In this document: positions 8,715 to 17,112 of the stretch, one piece after another
How the letters are laid out: every line of letters starts with the position of its first letter
Position numbering within the stretch: the stretch's first letter is position 1
Made by a program: the position numbers and the translations under genes
NCBI RefSeq assembly: GCF_000374465.1
Contig: NZ_KB894528.1
Location: 1,043,127 to 1,107,126, forward strand
Length of the DNA stretch: 64,000 nucleotides
Direction: 5' to 3'
Origin: Ahrensia kielensis DSM 5890
GTDB lineage: Bacteria; Pseudomonadota; Alphaproteobacteria; Rhizobiales; Rhizobiaceae
Notes under the pieces: model-generated
Seen by the model: only the letters and a program-made list of their open reading frames with translations
Database searches by the model: none
What the model was told of the DNA's origin: nothing

Positions 8715-8728
8715 GCGCTAAGCTTAGC
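8715..8728. promoter_or_regulatory. 14-base perfect palindrome between puuD and the LysR gene
   Basis: CGCTAAGCTTAGCG is a perfect palindrome about 20 bases upstream of the puuD start in the divergent intergenic region. Its position suggests an operator, most simply for the neighbouring LysR regulator, though it is not a textbook T-N11-A box. No homologous copy was found near the other purine genes. Confidence 0.45.
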
Positions 8729-8803
8729 GTCATTAATTATCTTGCAAAAGCATTGGTATAAGCAAACACTTTCAAACAAAGCAAAACAATCATACAAGAC
8801 AAT

Positions 8804-9715
8804 ATGAGTTACGTTGAAAATATACGCATGTTTGTGCGCGTTTTTGAATTGGGGTCAATGTCGGCCGCAGCACGCGATCAGCGTGTGTCTCCGGCCGTTT
8901 CCTCCAGCCGTATTGCCGAATTGGAGCGCCATTTAAATGTGCGGCTTTTCAACAGGACAACGCGCCGACTGCAACCAACAGAACACGGCAAAGTATTTTA
9001 CGACGGTGCAACGCAAATTTTAGAAACAATAGAGCGTTCGGAAGCTGCGATTGCAGAAATCTCCAATAATCCGCGCGGTTCAATCTTTGTTGGTGCACCG
9101 CTTGGCGTTGGGCGCAGGTTCATTGCGCCGCATGTTCCTTATTTCAAAGAAAAATACCCCCTCATTGATGTGCGTCTTCGTTTGTCAGACCGCTTCATTG
9201 ATATTACAGCCGAGGGCATTGATGTCGCATTTTCCATGCACAAATTGCCAGATTCTAATCTAAAACGCCGTATTATTGCCGATTGCGAACGCGTTTTGTG
9301 TGGTTCTCCCGATTATTTGTCAATAATGGGCACACCGATGAATGGAAGCGAGCTCGTTAAAAACAAACATCATTGCTTGCTCTTGCGTTTTCCTGGAACC
9401 GCAGAATTCCGCTGGACGCTTAAAACCGACAATTCATTTAAAGAATATGATGTGAAAGGCCCGTTTGAATCCGACGATGGTGATGTGTTGACCCAATGGG
9501 CACTGGATGGGCGTGGCATTATCAACAAACCACGCTTCGAAGTTATTGAGCACTTAAAAAGCGGCGCTCTGGTTGAAGTGTGCACCGATACGCCGCCAAC
9601 GCCAGTGCAGCTTAGCTGCCTTTATCCGCATCGCCGTTATCAAGATCCAAAAATTAGGCTGTTCATCGACTACATGTCAGAAAGATGCAGCCAAGAGCTT
9701 AAAAAACGTAGCTAG
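8804..9715 (+). CDS. LysR-family transcriptional regulator of the urate genes
   Basis: 303 residues with an N-terminal winged helix-turn-helix ('FVRVFELGSMSAAARDQRVS', 'LNVRLFNRTTRRLQPTEHG') and a C-terminal substrate-binding domain from about residue 90. It is transcribed divergently from puuD and converges with hiuH, a layout typical of LysR activators that control an adjacent pathway and sense one of its intermediates. The ligand (urate or HIU, for example) is not predictable from sequence. The start ATG at 8804 has a weak ribosome site. Regulation of puuD is inference from position. Confidence 0.85.
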   Translation: MSYVENIRMFVRVFELGSMSAAARDQRVSPAVSSSRIAELERHLNVRLFNRTTRRLQPTEHGKVFYDGATQILETIERSEAAIAEISNNPRGSIFVGAPLGVGRRFIAPHVPYFKEKYPLIDVRLRLSDRFIDITAEGIDVAFSMHKLPDSNLKRRIIADCERVLCGSPDYLSIMGTPMNGSELVKNKHHCLLLRFPGTAEFRWTLKTDNSFKEYDVKGPFESDDGDVLTQWALDGRGIINKPRFEVIEHLKSGALVEVCTDTPPTPVQLSCLYPHRRYQDPKIRLFIDYMSERCSQELKKRS

Positions 9716-9716
9716 C

Positions 9717-10082
9717 TTAACTGCCGCGATAGGTCGAAAAACCATAGGGTGAGATCAGCAAAGGCACATGATAGTGCGATGTTTCATCATCGACACCAAA
9801 CCGGATCGGCACTTCATCCAGAAACAGATTTTCTGCGTCCCTGTCTACCAAACCATGCGCACGAAGATAATCACCGGCTTTAAAGACCAGCTCATATTGC
9901 CCCGTTTGGAATTTCTCTTTCGGCAAAATTGGCGAATCGGTACGACCATCATCATTTGTCACCATCGACACCAATTTGGTGCGGCTACCTTCCGACACAC
10001 GATAAAGCGTGATTTCAATTCCGGCCGCAGGCAGCCCCCGCGCTGTATCAAGAACATGTGTCGTCAAAAAACCGTCAGCCAT
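9717..10082 (-). CDS. hiuH: 5-hydroxyisourate hydrolase (transthyretin-like)
   Basis: A 121-residue HIU hydrolase that opens 5-hydroxyisourate to OHCU, the step after PuuD. Diagnostic features are '[14 protein letters not shown]' at the N-terminus, with the catalytic-type His, '[11 protein letters not shown]' and the C-terminal YRGS signature tetrapeptide of the family. No signal peptide is present, so it is cytoplasmic. The ATG at 10082 follows GGAGAG; an upstream in-frame ATG at 10109 has no ribosome site. It is divergent from the allantoinase fusion gene with about 145 bases between, and probably shares its regulation. Confidence 0.93.
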   Translation of the reverse strand: MADGFLTTHVLDTARGLPAAGIEITLYRVSEGSRTKLVSMVTNDDGRTDSPILPKEKFQTGQYELVFKAGDYLRAHGLVDRDAENLFLDEVPIRFGVDDETSHYHVPLLISPYGFSTYRGS

Positions 10083-10134
10083 AAAACTCTCCACTTGGTC
10101 GATGCCCATATAGTGTTCTACTCAATAAATGAAA

Positions 10135-10204
10135 AACGCAATGCAGCACAAACGCAAATAGTCTTTATGGATTTATTTGATAATCCTATTGATTGTTTTG
10201 CGTT
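10135..10204. promoter_or_regulatory. Three AACGCAA/TTGCGTT motifs in the hiuH-puuE intergenic region
   Basis: AACGCAA occurs at 10135-10141 and 10151-10157 and its reverse complement TTGCGTT at 10198-10204, between two divergent genes of the same pathway. The spacing of the first two copies is 16 bases. They may be operator half-sites for a purine-responsive regulator; no factor is assigned. Confidence 0.3.
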
Positions 10205-10228
10205 ACAAAAAAGTATGGAGGCACAAGA

Positions 10229-11647
10229 ATGAACCGTTATCCACGCGATATGGGCGGATATGGCGCAAACCCACCGGACCCAAAATGGCCCGGCGGCGCT
10301 AAAATCGCTGTCCAGTTCGTAATTAATTACGAAGAAGGCGGCGAAAATAACATCCTTCATGGCGACAAAGCCTCCGAAGCATTCCTTTCCGAAATCGTTG
10401 GCGCATCAGCTTGGGAAGGCCAGCGCCACTGGAACATGGAATCGATCTATGAATATGGCGCGCGTGCAGGCTTTTGGCGTTTGCACCGTCTTTTCACTGA
10501 GATGGATATTCCAGTCACCGTTTACGGCGTGGCAACGGCTCTTGCGCGCGCACCTGAACAGGTTGCTGCAATGCAATCCGCAGGATGGGAAATCGCTTCC
10601 CACGGTCTCAAATGGATCGAGTATAAAGATTACACAATAGACGATGAGCGTGCAGATATGCACAAGGCCATCGCATTGCATGAGGAAGTTACCGGTGTGC
10701 GGCCAACAGGCTGGTATACGGGCCGTTGTTCGGTCAACACCGTGGACATCGTTGCGGAAGAAGGTGGATTTGCCTATGTTTCAGACAGCTATGCTGACGA
10801 CCTACCCTATTGGTATGAACATGATAGCGGCCACCAACTGATTATACCTTACACGCTTGATGCCAATGATATGCGCTTTGCAACACCGCAGGGTTTTAAT
10901 TCAGGCGATCAGTTCTTCAGCTATTTAAAAGACAGCTTTGACGCCCTTTATGCCGAAGGCGAATTAGGTCAGGCGAAAATGATGTCCATTGGCATACATT
11001 GCCGCTTGCTCGGACGTCCAGGCCGCATCCAAGCTCTGCGCCGCTTTATCGAATATGCTAAAAGCCATGCAGATGTTTGGTTTGCCAAACGTATCGAGAT
11101 TGCCGACCACTGGCACAATAATCATGCGCCTGAACATCACATGTCACGCCCAACACATATGTCCCGGCAAGAGTTCATAGATCATTATGGATCAATTTTT
11201 GAACACTCGCCTTGGATAGCAGAACGCGCCTTCGATGATGAACTTAGTCCTGCACATAATACAGCAATTGGACTACACAGCGCACTCACACGCAAATTCA
11301 GATCAGCAAGTGAAAACGAACGCTTGGACGTTTTAAAAGCGCACCCTGATCTTGCTGGAAAACTTGCCGCAGCAAAACGCCTAACGGCAGAGTCGAGCGC
11401 AGAACAAGCAAGCGCTGGGCTGGATGCTTTGACGCAAGAAGAGCACGCAACTTTCACACGGCTTAATGACAAATATACAGAGAAGTTTGGCTTCCCTTTC
11501 ATCATTGCGGTCAAAGGCCTCGACAAGAATCAAATTCTCAGCAGCTTCAAACAACGTGTTGAAAATAAACGCGATCGGGAATTCGAGACGGCCTGCAAAC
11601 AAGTCGAACGTATCGCGCTTCTACGCTTGAAGGATATATTACCATGA
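10229..11647 (+). CDS. puuE: Fused allantoinase (PuuE) and OHCU decarboxylase (UraD)
   Basis: 472 residues carrying two consecutive pathway activities. Residues 1 to about 305 are the PuuE-type allantoinase, a polysaccharide-deacetylase fold hydrolase ('INYEEGGENNILHGD', 'EIASHGLKWI', 'GWYTGRCSVNT', 'IGIHCRLLGRPGR'), converting allantoin to allantoate. From about residue 310, 'MSRQEFIDHYGSIFEHSPWI' opens the UraD domain, which continues through 'LKAHPDLAGKL' and 'KFGFPFIIAVKG' and decarboxylates OHCU to S-allantoin. The fusion therefore channels OHCU to allantoate. The ATG at 10229 follows TGGAGGCA. The stop overlaps the ureidoglycine aminohydrolase gene by four bases. Confidence 0.92.
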   Translation: MNRYPRDMGGYGANPPDPKWPGGAKIAVQFVINYEEGGENNILHGDKASEAFLSEIVGASAWEGQRHWNMESIYEYGARAGFWRLHRLFTEMDIPVTVYGVATALARAPEQVAAMQSAGWEIASHGLKWIEYKDYTIDDERADMHKAIALHEEVTGVRPTGWYTGRCSVNTVDIVAEEGGFAYVSDSYADDLPYWYEHDSGHQLIIPYTLDANDMRFATPQGFNSGDQFFSYLKDSFDALYAEGELGQAKMMSIGIHCRLLGRPGRIQALRRFIEYAKSHADVWFAKRIEIADHWHNNHAPEHHMSRPTHMSRQEFIDHYGSIFEHSPWIAERAFDDELSPAHNTAIGLHSALTRKFRSASENERLDVLKAHPDLAGKLAAAKRLTAESSAEQASAGLDALTQEEHATFTRLNDKYTEKFGFPFIIAVKGLDKNQILSSFKQRVENKRDREFETACKQVERIALLRLKDILP

Positions 11648-12462
11648 GCTTTGCAACTCCGATTGCAGGACTTCCTGCACAGTCAGAATTGATGACCGGC
11701 CGCGCAATCTTCACCGAAGCTTACGCGGTTATTCCCAAAGGCGTTATGCGCGATATTGTGACAAGTGCCCTGCCGCATTTCACTGGCACACGCGCATGGA
11801 TTATCGCGCGCCCAATGAGCGGATTTGCGGAAACATTTGCACAATATATCGTGGAAATTGAACCCAATGGCGGCAGTGATAAACCGGAACCAGACGTTAG
11901 TGCACAAGCCGTTTTGTTTGTTGTTAAAGGCAAATTGCAAGTAAGCATTGAGGGCGATGTTCACGATCTTGATGAAGGCGGCTATGCCTATATTCCTGCC
12001 CATACAAAATGGACATTAAGGAACGCGTCAGGCAGCCAAACGACATTTCATTGGGTCCGCAAAGCTTATGAGCCTGTTGAAGGCATTGAAGCCCCAGAAG
12101 CGTTCATCACCAATGAAAAAAACGTCGAACCTTCTGTCATGCCAGACACCAATGGTGCCTGGTCAACAACCCGTTTCGTTGAACCTGATGATTTGCGCCA
12201 TGACATGCATGTTAACATCGTCAACTTTGAACCAGGCGGCTTAATCCCGTTTGAAGAAACCCATATCATGGAGCACGGCCTTTATGTGCTTGAGGGCAAA
12301 GCGGTTTATAAACTCAATCGGGACTGGGTAGAGGTTGAAGCTGGCGACTTCATGTGGCTGCGCGCTTTTTGTCCGCAGGCTTGTTATGCAGGCGGTCCGG
12401 GACGGTTCCGCTATCTGCTCTATAAAGATGTTAACCGCCACCCTTCACTGAGGCTCAAATAA
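11644..12462 (+). CDS. allE: (S)-ureidoglycine aminohydrolase (bicupin)
   Basis: A 272-residue bicupin of the YlbA/AllE/UGlyAH family, which hydrolyses (S)-ureidoglycine to (S)-ureidoglycolate and ammonia. The first cupin covers about residues 60-140 ('VLFVVKGKLQVSIEGD', 'GGYAYIPAHTKWTLRN'). The second, with the Mn-binding motif, lies at about 190-265 ('GGLIPFEETHIMEHGLYVLE', 'RDWVEVEAGDFMWLRAFCPQ'). It overlaps the upstream fusion gene by ATGA and touches the next gene by one base (TAATG), so it is coupled on both sides. Its substrate comes from allantoate amidohydrolase, which is not encoded in this window. Confidence 0.9.
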   Translation: MSFATPIAGLPAQSELMTGRAIFTEAYAVIPKGVMRDIVTSALPHFTGTRAWIIARPMSGFAETFAQYIVEIEPNGGSDKPEPDVSAQAVLFVVKGKLQVSIEGDVHDLDEGGYAYIPAHTKWTLRNASGSQTTFHWVRKAYEPVEGIEAPEAFITNEKNVEPSVMPDTNGAWSTTRFVEPDDLRHDMHVNIVNFEPGGLIPFEETHIMEHGLYVLEGKAVYKLNRDWVEVEAGDFMWLRAFCPQACYAGGPGRFRYLLYKDVNRHPSLRLK

Positions 12463-12974
12463 TGAGCGAAGCGGTCCTCATACAAGACATTACACATGAT
12501 GCTTTTGCACCATTTGGCGACCTTGTGGACATATCGGGTGAGCCGGACAAAATTATCAATCAAGGTCTGTGTGGGCGCTATCATGATCGCGCCCATTTTG
12601 ATTTTGGTCCCAATTGTAAAGGCGGTTTGAGCCTGTTTAACGCGGAGCCGCGCTCACTGCCCTACGCGCTAGAGATGGTTGAACGACATCCTTTATGTAC
12701 GCAGGCCTTCATTCCGCTGCATCAAAACCCGTTTTTAGTAATCGTTGCAGAAGGTAACGACGATACACCCGGCAAGGTACATGCATTTATCACCAAGCCC
12801 GGACAAGCAATCAATTTTCACCGAAACACGTGGCATGGTGTGCTGACACCACTGTCAGCACCCGGCCAATTCGCCGTGATCGACCGTGTTTCAGCAGGTG
12901 ATAATTTACAAGAATACTGGTTCGATGAACCAAAAATAATTGCCAAGCAATTGGTAAGAGGGACTGAAATGTAA
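12462..12974 (+). CDS. allA: Ureidoglycolate lyase (AllA)
   Basis: 170 residues of the AllA cupin-like family, cleaving (S)-ureidoglycolate to glyoxylate and urea at the end of the pathway. Recognisable segments are 'FAPFGDLVDISGEPDKIINQ', 'VERHPLCTQAFIPL' and 'NFHRNTWHGVLTPL', the last two holding conserved histidines. The start overlaps the stop of allE by a single base. A purine permease gene follows after 20 bases. The urea product fits the presence of a urea-carboxylase-associated DUF1989 protein at the other end of the island. Confidence 0.92.
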   Translation: MSEAVLIQDITHDAFAPFGDLVDISGEPDKIINQGLCGRYHDRAHFDFGPNCKGGLSLFNAEPRSLPYALEMVERHPLCTQAFIPLHQNPFLVIVAEGNDDTPGKVHAFITKPGQAINFHRNTWHGVLTPLSAPGQFAVIDRVSAGDNLQEYWFDEPKIIAKQLVRGTEM

Positions 12975-12994
12975 ACTTATTGGGGAATAATGAC

Positions 12995-14413
12995 ATGACT
13001 GACCACTCGATTGGAACGCAGGAACAACTGCGAGATCCGAACTACACACCACCGCTTGCCAAAGCAATTCCGCTGGGTATCCAGCATGTTTTGGCCATGT
13101 TTGTTTCAAACGTTACGCCAGCGATCATTGTTTGCGGTGCGGCCGGTTTTGGCTTTGGCTCCAACTCGCCAGACTTTCCGCAAATGATCTACATGATCCA
13201 GATGTCGATGTTCTTTGCAGGGATTGCAACGCTCATCCAGACAATCGGAGTTGGTCCTGTCGGCGCAAAACTGCCTATCGTTCAAGGCACATCATTTGCA
13301 TTCATTCCAATCATGATCCCACTGGTTGCTGGCAAAGGCGTTGATGCCGTTGCCGTATTGATGGGCGGCATCGTAGTCGGTGGCCTCTTCCATGCTTGTC
13401 TGGGATTGTTCATTGGCAAAATTCGTTTTGCGCTACCGCCGCTCGTAACTGGTCTTGTTGTTACAATGATCGGTTTGGCACTTGTGCAAGTCGGCATTCA
13501 ATATGCAGCTGGCGGTGTGCCTGCCATCGGCACACCTGAATATGGCTCAGGCATCAACTGGTTTGTCGCAAGCGTCGTAATTCTCGTAACACTTGGTTTG
13601 AAATTCTTTACAAAGGGTATGCTGTCCATTTCAGCTGTTCTTTTGGGCCTTATTGCAGGTTATATCGTGGCATTTGCGCTCGGCATGGTGAACTTCAACA
13701 ATGTGGCAAGCGCTGCACCATTTGCACTGCCAAATCCGTTCCACTTCGGCATCGAATTCTCTGTGGCAGCAATTATCGGCTTCTGCCTCATGTCCTTTGT
13801 GTCAGCCGTTGAAACCGTAGGCGACGTATCAGGCATTACCAAAGGTGGCGCAGGGCGCGAAGCAACTGACAAGGAAATCCAAGGCGCGACATTTGCAGAT
13901 GGCTTGGGAACAGCCGTATCTGGTCTATTCGGCGCCCTACCCAACACATCGTTTTCTCAAAATGTTGGCTTGATCGCGATGACCGGCGTTATGAGCCGTC
14001 ATGTGGTGACCATTGGCGCGATCTTCTTGATCCTTTGCGGTCTTGTACCAAAAATCGGTGCAATTATTGCAACGGTGCCAATTGAAGTGCTGGGCGGCGG
14101 TGTGATTGTTATGTTCGGCATGGTTGTTGCTGCTGGTATGTCCATGCTTTCAGATGTGAACTGGAACCGCCGTAATATGGTGATTTTCGCGATTGCGATT
14201 TCACTGGGCCTCGGCCTGCAACTAGAGCCAGGCGCCCTACAATATCTGCCTTCAACACTCAAAGTATTGGCAACATCAGGCATCTTGCCTGCGGCCTTTA
14301 TTGCAATCGTTCTAAACCTTCTATTGCCGGAGGAATTAGCCGATGAATCAACAGAAGAGGTATCTGGCGGCATGTCAGGTAAAGGAGACGGGTCTTTCCC
14401 GAAAAAATCCTAA
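12995..14413 (+). CDS. NCS2-family urate/xanthine permease
   Basis: A 472-residue inner-membrane symporter with about 12-14 helices of the nucleobase:cation symporter-2 family. The family signature appears as 'QNVGLIAMTGVMSR', followed by 'IPIEVLGGG'-like sequence (VPIEVLGGGVIVMFGMV). The first half contains 'LPIVQGTSFAFIPIM'. Its place at the end of the urate operon suggests import of urate, xanthine or a related purine; uracil is less likely. The ATG at 12995 follows GGGGAA; the in-frame TTG at 12980 is part of that ribosome site. A strong terminator closes the operon. Confidence 0.9.
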   Translation: MTDHSIGTQEQLRDPNYTPPLAKAIPLGIQHVLAMFVSNVTPAIIVCGAAGFGFGSNSPDFPQMIYMIQMSMFFAGIATLIQTIGVGPVGAKLPIVQGTSFAFIPIMIPLVAGKGVDAVAVLMGGIVVGGLFHACLGLFIGKIRFALPPLVTGLVVTMIGLALVQVGIQYAAGGVPAIGTPEYGSGINWFVASVVILVTLGLKFFTKGMLSISAVLLGLIAGYIVAFALGMVNFNNVASAAPFALPNPFHFGIEFSVAAIIGFCLMSFVSAVETVGDVSGITKGGAGREATDKEIQGATFADGLGTAVSGLFGALPNTSFSQNVGLIAMTGVMSRHVVTIGAIFLILCGLVPKIGAIIATVPIEVLGGGVIVMFGMVVAAGMSMLSDVNWNRRNMVIFAIAISLGLGLQLEPGALQYLPSTLKVLATSGILPAAFIAIVLNLLLPEELADESTEEVSGGMSGKGDGSFPKKS

Positions 14414-14431
14414 ACACAAACTGTCTTTCAG

Positions 14432-14462
14432 AAACCCGCCTTTAACAGGCGGGTTTTTATTT
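14432..14462 (+). terminator. Terminator of the urate operon
   Basis: AAACCCGCCT (14432-14441) pairs perfectly with AGGCGGGTTT (14447-14456) around a five-base loop and runs into a T tract. It lies 18 bases after the permease stop. Confidence 0.92.
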
Positions 14463-14615
14463 GCCGTAATTTTGTGATTAGTTACGCCTAAAATAGGCGA
14501 TCATATCATTGATGTTCAAAATTATTTTTACCGCACGGTCAAAAAATCTAGTGTTGCAAATCAAAACCGATTAGCCTGAGATCAACAAATCAAAATGCAC
14601 GCGAAAAGGGACGCC

Positions 14616-16106
14616 ATGTACACCATCCAAAATGCAATCAACGGTGAGCTAATATCTTCAAATTCATCGCGCAGCCAAAACATATTTAACCCTGCGACGG
14701 GAGAAGCGATAGGAACCCTGCCCCTCTCCAGCCGCCAAGAGTTAGATAGCGCGGTTGCAGCGGCAAAAGCTGCCGCACCAGCATGGGGTAATTTACCGCC
14801 GCTTAAGCGCGCAAAATTCATGTTCAAGTTCAAACAGCTTTTAGACGAACACGCTGATGATATTGCGCGGGAGATTTCACGCGAACATGGCAAAACGCAT
14901 GATGATGCACTTGGCGAAGTTGCACGCGGTATCGAAGTTGTGGATTTTGCTTGCGGAATGCCGTCTATGTTGAAAGGCGAATTTTCACGCAATGTTGGCC
15001 CAAGCATCGACACGATTGCAGACCGTCAGCCGCTTGGTGTTGTCGCTGGCATCACACCGTTTAACTTTCCTGCTATGGTGCCATTGTGGATGTATCCGGT
15101 TGCCATCGCTTGCGGAAACACTTTCATTTTAAAGCCGTCCGAACGTGACCCATCTGCGGTTATGTTTATCTATGACCTGTTCAAAAAAGCTGGCTTTCCG
15201 GACGGTGTTTTAAATGTTGTCCACGGCGACAAAGAATGTGTCGACGCGATTCTAGAACATCCAGACATCAAGGCTGTTTCATTTGTCGGCTCAACCCCAA
15301 TTGCTGAATATGTTTATTCAACAGGCACAAAGCACGGCAAACGTGTTCAAGCGCTGGGCGGTGCAAAAAACCACATGGTTATCATGCCGGATGCGGACAT
15401 CAAGAAAGCCGCTGATGCGCTCATGGGCGCAGGTTACGGCTCAGCTGGTGAACGCTGCATGGCGATCTCCGTTGCCGTGCCTGTCGGTGATAAAACTGCG
15501 GACGCATTGGTTGCAGAACTAAAGCCACGCATTGAGAGCCTTAAAATCGGTCCGGCAACTGATGCCGACGCAGATATGGGACCGGTTGTTACCAAGGATG
15601 CTCAACAGCGCATCTTGGGCTATATGGATAAAGGCGTTGAAGAAGGTGCGGAACTCGTCGTCGATGGTCGCGGTTTCTCGCTGCAAGGCTATGAGGACGG
15701 CTACTTTGTCGGCGGCGCACTGTTCGATAAAGTGACAACCGATATGAGCATCTATAAGGACGAAATTTTCGGCCCTGTTCTGTCTGTTGTGCGCGCGCAA
15801 AGCTATCAAGAAGCCGTGGATATGATTAACGTCCATGAATACGGCAATGGCACTGCCATTTTCACACGCGATGGCGATACGGCACGTGATTTCTGCGACC
15901 GTATTGAAGTCGGCATGGTCGGCGTGAATGTGCCGATACCTGTGCCCGTTGCCTATCATTCCTTCGGCGGCTGGAAGCGTTCACTCTTTGGCGATCATGA
16001 TATTTATGGCGCAGAAGGCGTGCGGTTCTATACACGGCTTAAAACGATTACCCAGCGCTGGCCTGACGGCATTAAAGACGGTGCGGTCTTCACATTCCCG
16101 AGCTAG
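14616..16106 (+). CDS. mmsA: CoA-acylating methylmalonate-semialdehyde dehydrogenase
   Basis: 496 residues of the aldehyde dehydrogenase superfamily, MmsA branch, which oxidises (methyl)malonate semialdehyde to propionyl- or acetyl-CoA with NAD and CoA in valine, inositol or pyrimidine breakdown. Visible family marks are 'GVVAGITPFNFPAMVPLWMY', 'ALGGAKNHMVIMPD' and the catalytic cysteine in 'SAGERCMAIS', plus the C-terminal 'YTRLKTITQRWP'. MmsA lacks the general-base Glu of other ALDHs, and here the equivalent 'LGGAKNH' also has none. ATG at 14616 follows AAGGGA; 14595 is an alternative start. It is monocistronic, between two terminators. Confidence 0.92.
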   Translation: MYTIQNAINGELISSNSSRSQNIFNPATGEAIGTLPLSSRQELDSAVAAAKAAAPAWGNLPPLKRAKFMFKFKQLLDEHADDIAREISREHGKTHDDALGEVARGIEVVDFACGMPSMLKGEFSRNVGPSIDTIADRQPLGVVAGITPFNFPAMVPLWMYPVAIACGNTFILKPSERDPSAVMFIYDLFKKAGFPDGVLNVVHGDKECVDAILEHPDIKAVSFVGSTPIAEYVYSTGTKHGKRVQALGGAKNHMVIMPDADIKKAADALMGAGYGSAGERCMAISVAVPVGDKTADALVAELKPRIESLKIGPATDADADMGPVVTKDAQQRILGYMDKGVEEGAELVVDGRGFSLQGYEDGYFVGGALFDKVTTDMSIYKDEIFGPVLSVVRAQSYQEAVDMINVHEYGNGTAIFTRDGDTARDFCDRIEVGMVGVNVPIPVPVAYHSFGGWKRSLFGDHDIYGAEGVRFYTRLKTITQRWPDGIKDGAVFTFPS

Positions 16107-16133
16107 GTTAAATCTAGCACAGTTATAAAAATA

Positions 16134-16165
16134 AAAAACGCGCCAAAATATCGGCGCGTTTTTTT
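16134..16165. terminator. Bidirectional terminator between mmsA and cytochrome c gene
   Basis: AAAAACGCGCC (16134-16144) pairs perfectly with GGCGCGTTTTT (16153-16163). A-rich sequence precedes and T-rich sequence follows the stem, so it can terminate both convergent transcripts. Confidence 0.92.
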
Positions 16166-16181
16166 AATCATTGTTCGTGCT

Positions 16182-16571
16182 TTACTCGGCGGGAAATGTC
16201 TTCAAATAAGCAATAATATTGTCGAGATCTTCTTCTTTTTTCAAACCGACAAAAGCCATACGTGTTCCTTTTACGGCTGCACGCGGATTGGCCAAATATT
16301 CTCTCAGCATTGCTTCATCCCACGTCTTTTCGCCTTCACCAAATGCTGTCATCGCACTTGAATATTTATAGCCTTCAACAGAAGCTACGGTCCGGTCGAC
16401 AATGCCAACAAGATGAGGGCCGACTTTATTTTTAGCTTCATCAACTTTGTGACAAGCAGCACATTTTTTAAAAACCTTTGCACCTGCATCCGCATCGCCT
16501 TCTACGGCAAATGTTTGGCCTGCAACAAAACAAAGTGCGGCAGCTCCAATAAACTGTTTCAATCCATTCAT
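16182..16571 (-). CDS. Periplasmic class I cytochrome c (c2/c552-like)
   Basis: A 129-residue precursor. The first 22 residues form a signal peptide ending TFA, and the mature protein starts VEGDADAGAKVF. The haem site is CAACH, followed by the 'NKVGPHLVGIVDR' loop and the axial-ligand region 'KGTRMAFVGL' with its methionine. This is the family of soluble single-haem electron carriers between the bc1 complex and oxidases or dehydrogenases. The ATG at 16571 follows GGAG; an in-frame GTG at 16595 is the alternative. PuuD, soluble dehydrogenases or a terminal oxidase could be its partners, but nothing in the sequence decides. Confidence 0.88.
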   Translation of the reverse strand: MNGLKQFIGAAALCFVAGQTFAVEGDADAGAKVFKKCAACHKVDEAKNKVGPHLVGIVDRTVASVEGYKYSSAMTAFGEGEKTWDEAMLREYLANPRAAVKGTRMAFVGLKKEEDLDNIIAYLKTFPAE

Positions 16572-16700
16572 AGCTTTGGCTCCAAGGTTGGACACATCAA
16601 TAAGTAGGGACTAAACAATGTCACTCAATTGCACATCGTACAATCAGACCATTGGACGCAGCAAATATCCAGCGATTGACAAATTTTAAGGAGTAAGTTT

Positions 16701-17108
16701 GTGACTGGTGAAACCAATTTAAAGACATTGATCGCCTCCATGCAGCCGGTCTTGCGTGATGGCGAATTTGTATTTGCAACCACAAACGAGCCGATCGACT
16801 ATATGGAAACGGCGCCCCTTATGCTTTTCACAGAAGAGGAAGGCACAACGCTGATCTTAAAGCGCGAAGACGCAGAAGCGCAAAAATTCAAATTTGATTT
16901 CCCCTGCCGAATGATCACACTCAACATTCACTCATCGCTAGATGCGGTCGGTTTTTTAGCGAAAATCACACCCCGCCTCGCCGCGCTGAACATGGGTGTT
17001 AATCCTGTTTCAGCGTTTTATCATGACCATCTATTCGTACCCTCAAACCGCGCACAAGATGCAATGGCTGAGCTTAAAAAGATGGCTCTAGAGTCTTCAA
17101 CTCAATGA
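16701..17108 (+). CDS. Small ACT-domain protein (ACT_3/ACT_7 type)
   Basis: 135 residues starting at GTG 16701 behind AAGGAG. The N-terminal part ('VLRDGEFVFATTNEP') and C-terminal part ('CRMITLNIHSSLDAVGFLAK' through 'GVNPVSAFYHDHLFVP') match the two-part ACT-like proteins formerly grouped as DUF2241. Such stand-alone ACT proteins are thought to bind amino acids or small metabolites. The gene stands alone between the divergent cytochrome gene and the convergent pcaD, so context does not suggest a ligand. Confidence 0.82.
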   Translation: MTGETNLKTLIASMQPVLRDGEFVFATTNEPIDYMETAPLMLFTEEEGTTLILKREDAEAQKFKFDFPCRMITLNIHSSLDAVGFLAKITPRLAALNMGVNPVSAFYHDHLFVPSNRAQDAMAELKKMALESSTQ

Positions 17109-17112
17109 GCGA

